From assembly GCF_043641665.1 (NCBI RefSeq), contig NC_092198.1:5516501-5580500 (forward strand): a stretch of DNA of 64,000 bases, written 5' to 3'. The notes below the pieces were generated by a model. It was not told the DNA's origin. It searched no databases and worked only from the letters and a program-made list of their open reading frames with translations. The stretch is from Enoplosus armatus. Lineage: Eukaryota > Chordata > Actinopteri > Centrarchiformes > Enoplosidae. Numbering within the stretch: the first letter of the stretch is position 1; every line of letters begins with the position of its first letter. Both the position numbers and the translations under genes were made by a program. This document shows positions 1 through 47,781 of this stretch, piece by piece.

Positions 1-298
1 TTTTCCTCTTCCTTTTCAACTTTAACTTGTTCTTTTATTGTTCTGCCACAACACAATGTAAGAAGGAAAATGATGGCTAAAATTGTAATCATTATCATTT
101 CGTAAGATAAATTTATCATTAGGCCATAAGGAGTTAATTAATTAGTTAAGGAATTAATTATCATTGTGCAGTTCTTGCATTTGTTCTTTTTCCTGTTGCT
201 TCAGGGTTAAGATATTAAATCTGTCTGGTATTCAAACAACACACAAATAATTAAATGAACAACTTTTTAACACTCCGACTCTTCTTTCCTTCTTGCAG

Positions 299-35575
<35,277 letters not shown>

Positions 35576-35867
35576 GCCTCCGGCAGCCTCTCGCCCGCAC
35601 GACCCCAACCAACCGTTCAACACCGACCGACCGACAGCACAGGACTCCAAACCCCCCTCTTCTTCTTCCTCCTCCGACCGCTTTCTGAATATTCCCCCTC
35701 ACTGCCCAGAGAACTGCACCTCCTGATGAACAATGTGTCCCACTTCACAGCCTCAGTTTGTCTCTCATCGTACTTCCAAGACGGGGACAGAAACACTAAG
35801 AAAGCCGTCTCTCTGAGGGAGAGGTTAGCGGTAGCGTACACGTGGGTGCTGATGTTTGAGGGTGCAA

Positions 35868-35901
<34 letters not shown>

Positions 35902-36848
35902 TTGAGAGAAGCTGTATGCGCTTGCCAGCGTGTGTGCATGTGTTTATTCAGAAAGGGCATATGATATAGGAATGAAAACCTCCCGTCTCGGCTCTTTTTT
36001 TGCTAATCAAAGCGAAGCGTCGACAGCGCTCTGTCCACGGCCCCCGACTCATTCAGAGACTCACAGTGCAACAAAAAGAAGAGGATTCTTACTGAGAGAA
36101 AATGATTTGTACTTGTACATAGGACCCTTTTGGGTTTTAGGGGACAATATTTTAATTTATTTATCAATCTTAGACAAGGAAAGGGAGGTTTGCTTCATGG
36201 CCTGAATCAGACGGGTGGAGTTTAAACCCCTCCTCTCTTCCCTTGGTTGCTTTCTCTTTGGGTGCTGCGAAAATTTAAAATGTAAAAATAAAAAATAAAA
36301 ATAAAAAAAGCGAGAAGAAGGAAAGCGGTTTTCCTTTTGCTCATGATACTAAGTGCAGTGACTTTATAATCTTTTTTTTTTATTATTATTATTTTGGATC
36401 ATCAGCAAAAAGCTACACGCAGCAGTTAACTGCGCCGGCTCGTAACGACATCTTCGCAGCTACTCTCTTCTTCCTCATTGGTCCGGCACGAGTGACATCA
36501 CCCCAGCAGCCCTGGCCGCGTGTCCTCCCGTTGTAGTGTAGACGTTCCACTTAGCTGTACAACCAAACCGACCAACTCACAGGTTCCCCATCACAATAAT
36601 GTACATAGGTTCAAAAGTAGAGAGTAATATATGATAAGGAAAATACTATAGAGAACTACACGGGAAAGAAAAATAAATCCTCTTTGACTTTTATTTTCCT
36701 TCTCTTTGTTTTGAGTGATTTTGGGGTTGTATTCACACAGAAAGCCATTTTAAACCACTTTCCAGTTTTCTTCTTTTTTTTACCGATTTGATTTTAGGTT
36801 TGTTTGTTTTATATTGTATGTATGACACGCATTGTGTTTGTTTTTTCT

Positions 36849-36849
<1 letters not shown>

Positions 36850-36880
<31 letters not shown>

Positions 36881-36890
36881 ACACTCTGTT
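36850..36890 (+). repeat. 41-nt pure C homopolymer
   Basis: Uninterrupted C run in the cdc42bpa 3' UTR, preceded by TTTTTTCTT. Length is prone to assembly or replication error. Confidence 0.85.
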
Positions 36891-38811
36891 TGAGTGAAGA
36901 AAACTCATGTATGGATCGACACTACTGCCCGTACTGTAGAGTGAACACGTGCATTTATCACAAACCTCCTATCTCACATGTTATCTACGCACACACACGT
37001 ACTGAGGTGGTGTTTTTATGCCTTGTCCTGCTCCACCTCCTGACTGTAAAGAGGTGAAGTGGCTCTGATCATTTAATCAACAGTTATCGTGTGTATGTGT
37101 GTGTGTGTGTGTCTCTAAATTTGCTGTGGTACCCGGGTGTTAAGATCAGTCCTTCCGCTGAGCTCGATTTAACCAAAACAAATGGAACAAAAAGAGGGAG
37201 ACTTCGTGACGTTGTTTAGTCTTTTCCGACAGCCTTTGTGTATTCTGAAGAAGGTTTGGTTGATCTGTTCATTACAAAGCGACGTTTGTAAGAGCTCTTG
37301 ATTAAAGATAAAACACAAAAATGAGAATGTATACACTTACAAGCGGAGAGAAAGTCAGCACTTGGGTTTCCGTTTGTCGCAGATAAAGTAACCTGCTGTT
37401 GTTGTCTGTGAAATGAACAGGGCTGGATCTCTAAACCCCCTCCAGGCGGGTTTTCTTTGGCAGGGTGGAAAGGCCTCTGAAAGAGCATTTTGACGGTGTG
37501 GCGGCTCCTGGCTGCAGAATAGGGCATTCACAGCCAAAAACCTGTTACCTCTGTTCATCTCCTTCAGTTTACAGACAGATGGAAAGGCATTTTACTCGCT
37601 CATGGGGCAGAACTGTAAGGGAACAATGTGCACGGAGCCGAAACTGCCCTGACATTCAACACTAAGCTATACTGTGGTATTTATCTGTAAAGGAGAATGC
37701 ACAACCTGTACTCTTACACCACTGGCCTGTTGTTGGTGACGGCGCTCTTCAGGATCAGGCTGAATGATTCATGTATCGTACAGTTTATTCCACTTGTCTT
37801 GTTTGTTTGAAAAGGAAACACAAGCAAGTACTCTGGTGGTCATTCCTGCCGACCCCCCTGTTGAAACACTACAAAGTCGCTCTAAATAACCCATTCCAAG
37901 TGTTTTTTTTGTTTTTGTTTTTTTTAGTATTCCATTTTATATGAAGAGAGAGGGAGCGGTTTGCTGGTTTTATTCCAAACAATCACCTCTTAGAAACTTT
38001 TTAAGCTAGTGAGTCTCCTTACTTCCTGCTGGAGTTTATCTGTAGAATGTATTGGGGTGGGGGGGGAGTGGAGCCAGGTGTTTTATTATTGGCCAATATT
38101 GTACAGAAACACTGATCCTAGATATCCCAGTTTAAAAAGGAGAGGGGAAGAGAAACTCAGGAAATGTCAGAACCAATGAATCGTTTTCATTTCGATGAAA
38201 ATGAGTGTGTTTGATGGATGGATGTCAGGAGCGAGCGAGCGAGCGAGGGAGGGAGAGATGGATCTGGCTGTAGCGTACAGTAGATGTGGCCCGGGTGGAG
38301 ACAGCAGGAGGAAATGGTGGTGCGGACTAGAAAATGTAAAAAGCTGATTTTCAGGGGTGAAGGGTGACAGGTGCTTCGATGGCCGAGGTGCCACAGTGGA
38401 AACATTAAAGAAAATCTAAAATAAAAAAATTCAAAACGCCTTTGCATTTCAGTGAGGTCTTATCTACAGTACCTTCTATATTATTTTGCTCTTTCATATC
38501 ATATTACACTTTGTTTTTTTGTTTTCTAGGATTGCTTTGTAATAATTTGTACAGTTTTGCATGTTATAGATGTAATCATTTTTGTTTTCGGTTTGTTGTT
38601 TTACTTGGACTTGCTCCTTTTTTTTTTTTTTTTTTTTTTTTTTGAACGGTTTGGGCGTTTTACTGAGGATAACCCACTACAGGTGATGTAGATTCTTTTT
38701 TGCACAAAAAAAATATTTAAGGTGTAAGGTCAAAACAAAAAATAATGTATGGAACTGGCTGCCACACTTATGTGGAGAACTCATTATATTAACCTGACTC
38801 CGATGTATTTC

Positions 38812-38817
38812 AATAAA
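38812..38817 (+). terminator. cdc42bpa: Distal poly(A) signal of cdc42bpa
   Basis: A perfect AATAAA in TTTCAATAAAGCGG. Cleavage would be expected about 10-30 nt downstream. It is the last + strand signal before the opposing fzd3 3' end. Confidence 0.6.
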
Positions 38818-38879
38818 GCGGAGGGCTGTTACAAATACAACCCCAGTGTGTTGCTGTGTGGTCATTACCTCTCGGTCCA

Positions 38880-40113
38880 TTCTTTAAAAAAAAAAACTTT
38901 ATTACAAATGAACAACAAAAGTTCAGTTTTTACATTTATACAGTTTTGCCACTAGAGGAAATGTTGGTCTAACATTTTACAGTAGCTATACGAGTAAGGA
39001 CACATTTCAAAAACGGGACAAACTACTTTTGAATTTGACTCTAATTTAAGGGCCAACTGTCACCTGTTCAAACTGTAAAGGTGTATTCAGACAGAAAGCG
39101 TCTCCTTAGCTACGCTAGCAGCTCAGCCTCTGACTGAACTCTGAAGTTTATCCTCTTCATAAACATGAATGAAACTTATTCAACCGTCCAAATTTTTACT
39201 TGCGAAAAAGAATTCACTTGGGCGCTCTGTCTGAACACACAGTCATAAGGCAGGAGTTTGGATTCAGCTTTTTAGCCTGTATTTCAGCCCTTGCACTCCG
39301 GATGTTTTTCTTCTTATCATTACATACGTCATTACACAGAAGTGTATCTATATATATATATAAAATGAGACAAGGCTTTTGTTAAGTTCAGGAGTCATGT
39401 ACAGCATTTGTAGAGAGTTCTTCCCAGAGGTGGTTTGTTACTTTTCATGTGGAGTTTCAAATTGGGTTTGAAAAAACTGCCTTTATAAATAAGGTGAAGA
39501 GCTGAAGAGGTGCAAAAGAGTTCAAATGTAGCAGGTAAAATAAAAAATACCCTGCTCCCCAGACTAGAAGAGAAAGCTCGTAATGTCTGAACAGGATCTG
39601 AATGACGGATGTTAAGAGTCCTTTTATACAAACAAGTAAAAAACAATCCAGTGCAGTCTGTCTGTGTCGGTCACATTTTGTTCTTGGCTCAGTAACAGAG
39701 GTCCAACTGTGACCCCTTGTCGTCATTTTCCAGTATTGGCTATCCACAGGACCACAACATCCATCGTACTTTTGTAAACCGGACAAAAATCCTTCTGAAC
39801 TTCAGTTTTTGGGATCAGCTTGAAGGTCGAGTAAAGCTGAGAGGACATGTTAAGGCATCGATCCACACTCGGTCCTCTTTATTTGGCTGGATGGAGCCCT
39901 ATTCTAGCTAACGTCGTCAGTAAACTGGAGCATCACTGCGCTTCAGCTCTGAGCTCCCAAATTCAACGGGAGTGGATCCCACAGTGGCTCCTCACACATT
40001 CTTTAACTTTCTAGAAAAAAGGAAGAAAAGTCATCTTTCCCACTTTTCACTTCTACCCGTCCTGTCGCATCTTCTTCTGAAGTATCCAGGACAACGAGAT
40101 CACAGTTCGGTGG
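38880..40113 (-). other. fzd3: fzd3 3' untranslated region
   Basis: Extends from the TGA (40116-40114) to the distal poly(A) signal. It includes a short AT run near 39349-39362. No long open frame resembling a protein is seen. The end is inferred from the signal at 38898-38903. Confidence 0.55.
38898..38903 (-). terminator. fzd3: Distal poly(A) signal of fzd3
   Basis: TTTATT on the + strand, so AATAAA on the fzd3 strand, in TGTAATAAAG. It lies 1.2 kb beyond the fzd3 stop codon. A nearer candidate, also AATAAA on the - strand, is at 39878-39883. Use of either is inferred. Confidence 0.6.
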
Positions 40114-40730
40114 TCAGGCCGTAGCTCCGTCCTCCTCCAGGACCCTGTGGATCCCGTTTCCAGGGACAACAAGAGCAGCTTGGGTGGTGCTGCTGAGGTC
40201 CCTGACGCTGCTGTGCCGCGATTGGCTCTCTAGTCGCTGGGTGGAGCCGTGCCGCGACAGGCTGTCCAGGCGATTGGTGCTGCAGTGTCTGGACTGCGAT
40301 TGGTCATTCAGGCGAGGCAGGCTTCCGTAGGGCAGCCGGTCGTCTGCGGCCCGGAAATTGGAGGCTGTGTATCTGTGACGAAGAAAGACAACAAGCATCA
40401 GGAGCGGGACTTTGTGTGAATGCAGCGTACAAAGACAAAACAGCACCGTGGCTACATCTGAGAGACAACACCCACCTGCCGTCTCGGGAGCGGTGCAAGC
40501 TGCCGTGGTAGCTGCTCATCTTGGAGCGTGCGCTGCGGACCGAGCCGGCCCGGCTGGTGCTGGCGCTGGGCGGCTCATCTAACATGGCCAGGTGGGTAGA
40601 CGAGGCGTGGGTGGAGGTCCCCTGGGTGGACGTGCCCCGTGACTTCCTCACGATGGGCGTGTTGGGGTCCCTGAGGAGCAGCTGGGCGAAGTCGGGCTCC
40701 TGGAGGACCTGTCGGCTCTCGTTGACCATC
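40114..40730 (-). CDS. fzd3: fzd3 exons 7-8: cytoplasmic tail
   Basis: Exon 40730-40476 encodes [34 protein letters not shown] and [16 protein letters not shown]. Exon 40372-40114 encodes the distal tail, which has three imperfect SRHxS repeats ([27 protein letters not shown]) and ends EEDGATA. The acceptor of the first exon is a tandem NAGNAG (see findings). Tail Ser residues are likely phosphorylation sites (inference). Confidence 0.93.
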
Positions 40731-43700
40731 CTGCTGCAGTGGGGGAGGGGAGAGGGCAGGGATGGTGTGGAGGAGGAGGAGAGTGGAGGCAGGGAGGGCA
40801 GGGAGAGACGCAGGAGGGAGGGGAGGGAGAGGGGGAAGGTAGAGGGGTGGTGGGTGTGGTAGAAGAGGATGGAGGAGTGTGTGGAGCAGGCGGTGGGAGA
40901 GGGGGTTAATGCTCTGAGTTTGGAGGGGAGGTGAGTGAGTGCAGAGAAGGGCCTGTGTTCACCACCAAGCCACACACACACACAAACACACAAACACACA
41001 AACACACACAGCGCTACAACTATACTCATGTCAACACACACACCTTAAGACTTCTTTAACTGTGAAAAGACTCAGCATCAGTGTGAAGAAGCACAGTGGA
41101 CAGCAGTATCATATTTGTCTCCTCATTGGTCGGTGCTTAAAGACATTTCATTACATTTTAACTGAATAGATTATTAACAGCAGATTTCATGACGTCATAT
41201 AAAAAGGCGATAAAGTCTGGTTTTACAAAAAAGCCCGAAACCTACAACTGTAGGTAACTGTAAGTGTTGATCTGAGAGAGCTGGTTTATTATCTGTGTAA
41301 ATGTACTGTACAGTATGTGATGTGTGTTAGCTAACAGCTGACTCTTTATATTCACTGTTGCATTTCCTGTCTATACCTGTAGAGAGAGTTTTGGAGGAAT
41401 TTGATAGCAGCGTTGTTGAATCTGTTTGCTTGCTAGCCGTCTGTGTCGGGACATTGCCCGTAACTGTTACCATCGGCAGGACCCGCCATTAATGGTAAAT
41501 AATCAAAATGGATTCAGTGGCACACACAGCACGACATAAAATAACTCAATAAAAAAATCAATACACTGTGGAGGCAGTTGTTGTTTTGATGTTGGACACT
41601 CTTCTTTTTTTCTTGCTATAAGCTGGTTAACATTGTTTTGTCATTCCCGACAGCATCCCAACCTTATCACTTCAAAGAAATTAGATGCTTTGCATTCTGC
41701 TTGAAAAAGAATACTGAAGAAAAAAATAGTGGGGCAAAACTTATGTAAGAAACCTTTTAAAGATGTTTTAAAGACAGTTTGCCACTAAAATATTTAGCAT
41801 CGTATATTTAAAAGCAGTTTCTGTAGAGCTGTGTGTACAGCGCAGCGATAGGAAACACCATCAGTGTGTATAAAGTACGTACTCTTTGCGTCTCTTGCCG
41901 TGGAAGAAGCTGGCCCACTCGAAGCAGGTCTTCTTACTGCCCACCCAGAACACAGAGGGGATTCCTACGATCAGCATCATCAGGTACTTGATCAGGAACA
42001 AGGCCAGGTCAGGGCGACTGGTACTCTCCACCTGTAGGACACACACACGCAGAGAGAGAGAGGATGTGGTTATTGTTTGAGATGTCTACATTTGTGTGTG
42101 TGTGACTGAGACAGCTGAGTGTGTGTGGAGGGAAGCTTCAGGGGAGGGGCCGACTTATGGTGGGTTGCGTGGCGATCTCAACCTACCTCCAAACCTAATG
42201 TCAAAGTTACAATCTCTCACATTTGTACCCAGAAATATACAAACATGCACGTGAATATGCCGTTTTCTGTTAGTAACCAAACTGTAGCTGAGAAAACACA
42301 GCAGACGCCGTGTCTGCTGCACTGCAGGGCTTTACACAGTGATGGACTTCCACGGAGTCCTGCATGTAAACATCAGTATCTCATTAAGTGTGTTCATTCA
42401 TTCCCTGTGTGTATACTCTATATCATCACTGACAGCTTTGCTGGAGGCATAAACACCACAGCAGCCAACACACTGTCATCAATCTCTGACATGACAGCTG
42501 ATAATGAATGTTCCTCCTCATCTACTGTGCATTAGCATGAAAAGAAAGCATATTATTTATGTGCTTATCGCTTCTCTCTTTCATGGTCATTTCCTGGTAT
42601 TAGGAAGAATATCATAACAGCAGATTTGAGGTATCTGTATGTTTCTGACACAAAATACTCACCGTTTTTTTTTTTACATGGAGAAAAACCTAACAAATCT
42701 GATTTTTATCTAATGGCTGATAATATTTGTGGTAATGAGTGAGTGTAAGATTGAGATTATTGTCACATTATAAGTCACTGTGGATAAAAAAAAAGGTATT
42801 AAATATGTTGAATAGAAGACGACAGAGCAGGACGAGTCACCACACAGATGCTTTCTGCCATAGCAACAGCACTACAACCACAGAAACACTATCTCCCACC
42901 CTCTCCCTGTCATATGCACACACACACACACGCACTCATGCAGTTACACACAGATGTAGTCATGATGGCCTCATTAGGAGTGGGCCAGGCGGAGAGCCCC
43001 CAAGGCTCAGCCATCCACAGATACGCTCATTACAGCGGAGCGATGAGAGACTGAATGACTACGACCAACATCCTCGTTACTGACTGGGAGACAGAAGTTC
43101 AGCAGCTTACGGCTCCGATATCCAGTAACTAAAAGTAGTCGTAAGACTGAAAACACAGCCTTCGTCTCCTTTGACCAATCTCATGTGGCGTGAGTCAAGT
43201 ATCACTCTGACTGTGTGCGTGTGCTGTGGAGAGGAAGAGTCGAGCATCACTCAGGAGCTGTTCAGCAGAGTGGAGGTCCGAGCCTCAGGCAGGGCTTTTA
43301 AGATAAATATAGTAAGGCACTTTGAGTCTAAGCTACCTATTGATGCACGTTATTGACTTAGTCTGTGTGCGAATGCATGCTATACATGTGTGTGCTTTCA
43401 TGAACATAGTGGGGTTGGGGGGGGGGGGGGGGGAGTTGAATCTTTATGTGATTTTACACCTTGAAGCATCTCTTCAGTACACTGCTGTATAGTGTGTGAT
43501 AACAGCACAGCACTCAGCTCAGATCTGCTATAACTATGATGTGCAGCTCGACCTCACTGACCCCGTCCTCTCCAGCAGAAACACACACACACACAGGATT
43601 ACTGCACTGCTCGCTCACACAATGCAGTGTTTACGTGACAGATTAAGAGCACGACTCTTTCGTCTCATGCCTCTCTTCCCACAGCTGTAACTCTATATCA

Positions 43701-46700
43701 TCAGTTCTGCAACTCTCAGGTTGCCGACTATTTCCTGTCGTTTGTACAGGTGAGATGAGTTCACCAGAGTCCAGGGCTGCAGAGAAATGAAACCAGATGT
43801 CATCATCCATTCTACTATTGGTTTAAACGGGGGCAGTTAAATAAAAGTGAGATCCAGATTAAGATACTAACTAAAGTAAAACAAAATACCGAATACAACA
43901 CAATACTGAATGAGGTAGGACTTGGACTAAAAACAACACACACACACAAGCTAATACTCTGCACCGCTGCACACTTGCAGAGTGAGCTGTTTGAATTATT
44001 AACAGCTCCATCAGGTGAGATGCAGAGTGTGTACTGATGCTGGAGGCTGCTGCAGCTCTGTGAAGCCACTGACGTGAGTTATAATTATCTCACTACGAGT
44101 GTGTGTGTGTGTGTGCACACTTTGGTCTGTGTTGAAATGCACACAGTATCCAGCCATGTTCAGGACACACACTGTGACTGAGTGTCCCGCTCTCTGACGT
44201 CTCTGTATGCAAACACATCTGGCAGTTATTAGCCATCTCCCAGCTGTTGCCTCCTGCTTCCTTGTTGTACATTTAATGAGCAGCAACATCAAACAGTGAT
44301 GAACATCAATGAATAAATGCATCAGTATCTCAGCTACTGTCAGTACCTAGTGACTCCATATGTGTTTCTTAAGTAGTAGTGAGGGTTCATCTGGGTTTTC
44401 ACTTGTCCTCCTTCACTACACTGTGTATTTGTGTTGAAGAAGAAGGTAAGATCTGACAACAGCACCAGATGACAGCAAATATGCATGCAGACACGCTTAG
44501 CTATTATTAGCCTGTGACAAAGAAACTACAAATATGTATTGAAGTACAAACATTCTCTGCTTTGTGCCTTAAGCAGATTTCATGAAAACCTCAACGTGGA
44601 GGGACCAAACTATACTGGGAATTATTAGTCAAAACCAGTACATGCTGCAAATGATTCATGATTAATGTCAACATACAGAGTCAGGTATATTACCTGGTAG
44701 GGGCAGGGGATGTGGTAGTCTCTGCACTTCTCCTGGACCCAGGTCGTCTCCCAGATGGATCGGTAGCTGTTCTCATAAAGGTAGCAAGCCAGGACGGCCA
44801 GCAGAGGGACCAGGTAGAGCACGGAGAACACGGCGATGCGGATCATGAACTTCACCAGTTTCTCCTGGTTCTCCTTCTCCAGAGGAATCTCCATGCGGAC
44901 TCGGTTTAGCGCAGCTATGCCTGCCAGCAGCAGCGCCACACCAACCTGGGACCATGTGAGAGAGGGGCGGGGTTATGGTTTTTAGTTGTTCTGTGTAACG
45001 GTGAAAACATGACAGTCTGTATGTTTTTACAGTATCTCTGGCTCACCACTACATCCAGTCCCAGTGGGGCCAGCAGGAACCAACGCAGGGCCGTCAAGTT
45101 GTACAGCCCAACGAAGCAAACGCCACTGACGCTGTCTCCCTCTATCTTGTTCATGGCGAGCAGGGTAACTGTGAGGACACCGGGGATGCCCCAGGCGCAG
45201 GCGTGGAAGAGGAGGGCCTTCTTCTCTATTGCCTCGCTGCCCCACTTGGGAACGGCAGCCAGGAACCAGGTGATGGTCAGGATGACCCACCAGACGCTGC
45301 CGGCCATGGTGAAGAAATAAAGCACCATGAAGAGAAGAGTGCAAGCCTGGGATGGAGGGAGAACGTACAGGTGGAGGATCAATACCAATAACTAGGCAAC
45401 ACAAAACCAGCAAAAAAACACACAGTCAAGGAAAGACTTTCTTACCTTGTTATGGGAGCCTTGGGTCACTGTTGAGGCCCTAAACCTCCCAGGACTCGCT
45501 GCGTTACAGGAAACCTTGTCCTCCAATAGGAACCCCAGGAAAAACACCAGGGACACCATCATGTAGCACACAGCATAGAATATGATTGGGCGCTCTGGGT
45601 AGCGGAAGCGCGACACATCGATGAGGAAAGTCAGGAAGGTGAAGAGGGTGGCGGACAGGCAGACGATGGACACCACCCCAATGAAGTAGCGGGCGAACGC
45701 CAGTTCCTCGCGTGTGAAGTACATGTTGGGACAAGGGGGGGAGCAGTCGCGGACCCCCATGAAGGAGTAGCCAAGCTCGGGGTCGATTTTCAGCTCTCTT
45801 GGACACCAGAAGCCGTAGTCCCGCTGGACGGAAACGGGGGTTTCGGTCGTGTCCGAGCTGGACAGGAGGTCTACGGGACGGGGGTAGGGCTCGTCACAGT
45901 CTGGGAACCTGGTGGGAGATTGGGGTAATTTCAGCTCTCAAGGCTTTAACAACAGATTACTTGAACTGCCATTTTTATGTCTCTGCCAAACACCTTCAAA
46001 AGCTCTTTTTAAGATTGATGAACACAGTTTTATACCTTCCAGGCAGCTGGCAGGTCATATCAGTGCAGCATAAAGGAGAAGAAACTCAACTTGCAGAGAC
46101 TTGAAACGTGTATGAGACTGATAATCCGTTCGTGTGAGCATTTACTGTCTTTATTTTCAAAGTTACATTATCACTGCGTTGTCAAGCAGCTGAATACACC
46201 TCCTTACTGACTCAATAACTATACTACTCCCCTCCCTCTCATTCCCACTGGATCAGGGACATGATGCTGTTTGAAACTGGAAACAAATGAGTTACACCAC
46301 TCAAAAATCAGTAAGTTTTACAAAATGTAGAGCTCTTTTTTTTAAACTTTTTTTTGGTACGGCAAGTCTGTGTCGGCTGTGTCTGTGTTGCTGCTGATGT
46401 CTGTAATTTGATGTGTGGTTGACCGATTCATTTATCTGGCTGCTTTTTACATGCTCGCTGGTCTGCTGCTGCACCGTTACTCCTCTCACAGAAAGGAAAA
46501 TCTGCCTAAATGACTGATGCAGCAGGGTCGTTACCGCTCACATAAATCCAAAGGAAAAGACTGATCACTGTTGTACCAACCTGTTGCAGTCCATCTCCTG
46601 CGGCCAGCTGACACCAAACATGTCCATCAGTTTGTAGCAGTCGCTCTTGGCCTGCAAACAGAGGCGGCGGCAGGGCAGAGTCATCCGCCCGTACTCGGTA

Positions 46701-47738
46701 CACACAGGCGCGTAGAGCGCGCACAGGAACATCCTGAGCTCTGAAGAGCACTGCAGGTTCACCATGGGATGGAACGGCTGCAGGGACAGACAGAGAGACA
46801 GCGTTTTAAAAAAAACACACCACAAAATAATGAAACTCAACACAGCCAGAGAGTTGCTCTTCAACAACTTCACAATGAGAGGCACAAAGAGATCAGTGGA
46901 GCATGTCTCTGACGGAATCCATAAAAACAACTCTGGCCTGTTTCCTAATAATCCCCCTCCACCCCCTGAGCCCCCCTCTTCCTCCATCTCCCCTCTGTTC
47001 CTTCCCTCCAACCTCCAGATTTGGGGAGCACAACAAGCTGGGCAACCCCCACCACACACACACACACACACACACACACAGGGCTGCTCCTGACAGGGCC
47101 TTTGTGTTACAGGGAGGACCACGCTGTGACTGACTGACACTCTGTGGTAACGTGCATACACTCACTCATCAGCCAAAGTACCAACGGAAGTATATTATTT
47201 ACATGCTAACACACCCACGTACCAGCAACAATAATGGTCTCACATATAGACTGAGCCAAGAGGCGTTGTGAGTGCAGGAAGCATCTGCGGGGCATGGTGT
47301 TAATATGCAAATTCCTAGAGGAGCGTGTGTGTGTGTGTGTGAGAGTGTGTGTAATTGAGTGAGTGGGAAAGCCTATATACAAATCTATGTGTCCAAGAGC
47401 CAATGGTTTCTGTATGCATGGATTTGCATATACCTCTGTGTTTCTGTGTGTTACAGAAAGGCCTCCAGCCACACCCAAGTCAGTCAGACACATGCTGCCC
47501 GCCCTCCCCCCAAAATTTAAAGACAGAGGTCTGTATGACAGACAGGGACAGGGAGGGGGGAGAGAGGGGTGGGGTGAGGAGAGGACAGGCAGGGGGCAAT
47601 TTGTCTCTGTGTTTGTTAGAGGGGTGGATATTAAGGAGGACATGTTAAACAGTTTGTTCTGCTTCTTCTGTGTATATTAAACAGAGAGAAGGATATGCAC
47701 ACTGTCCACTGGTGTTTGTTGAAGAAAGTATGCTGGAT

Positions 47739-47781
<43 letters not shown>

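Larger units (their letters stand above)
35576..38840 (+). other. cdc42bpa: cdc42bpa 3' untranslated region
   Basis: Follows the TGA at 35575. It includes a GT microsatellite (35869-35899), an AU-rich ATTTATTTA element (36155-36163), A-rich AATAAA-containing repeats (36284-36307), an internal AATAAA at 36672-36677 and a 41-nt pure C tract (36850-36890). The distal AATAAA is at 38812-38817. Alternative polyadenylation, short at about 36,300-36,700 and long at about 38,835, is possible. The end coordinate is inferred from the distal signal. Confidence 0.65.

Noticed and set aside
45009..45413. Open frames antisense to or out of frame with fzd3 exons
   Set aside because: They are shadows of the real fzd3 coding exons 45346-45047.
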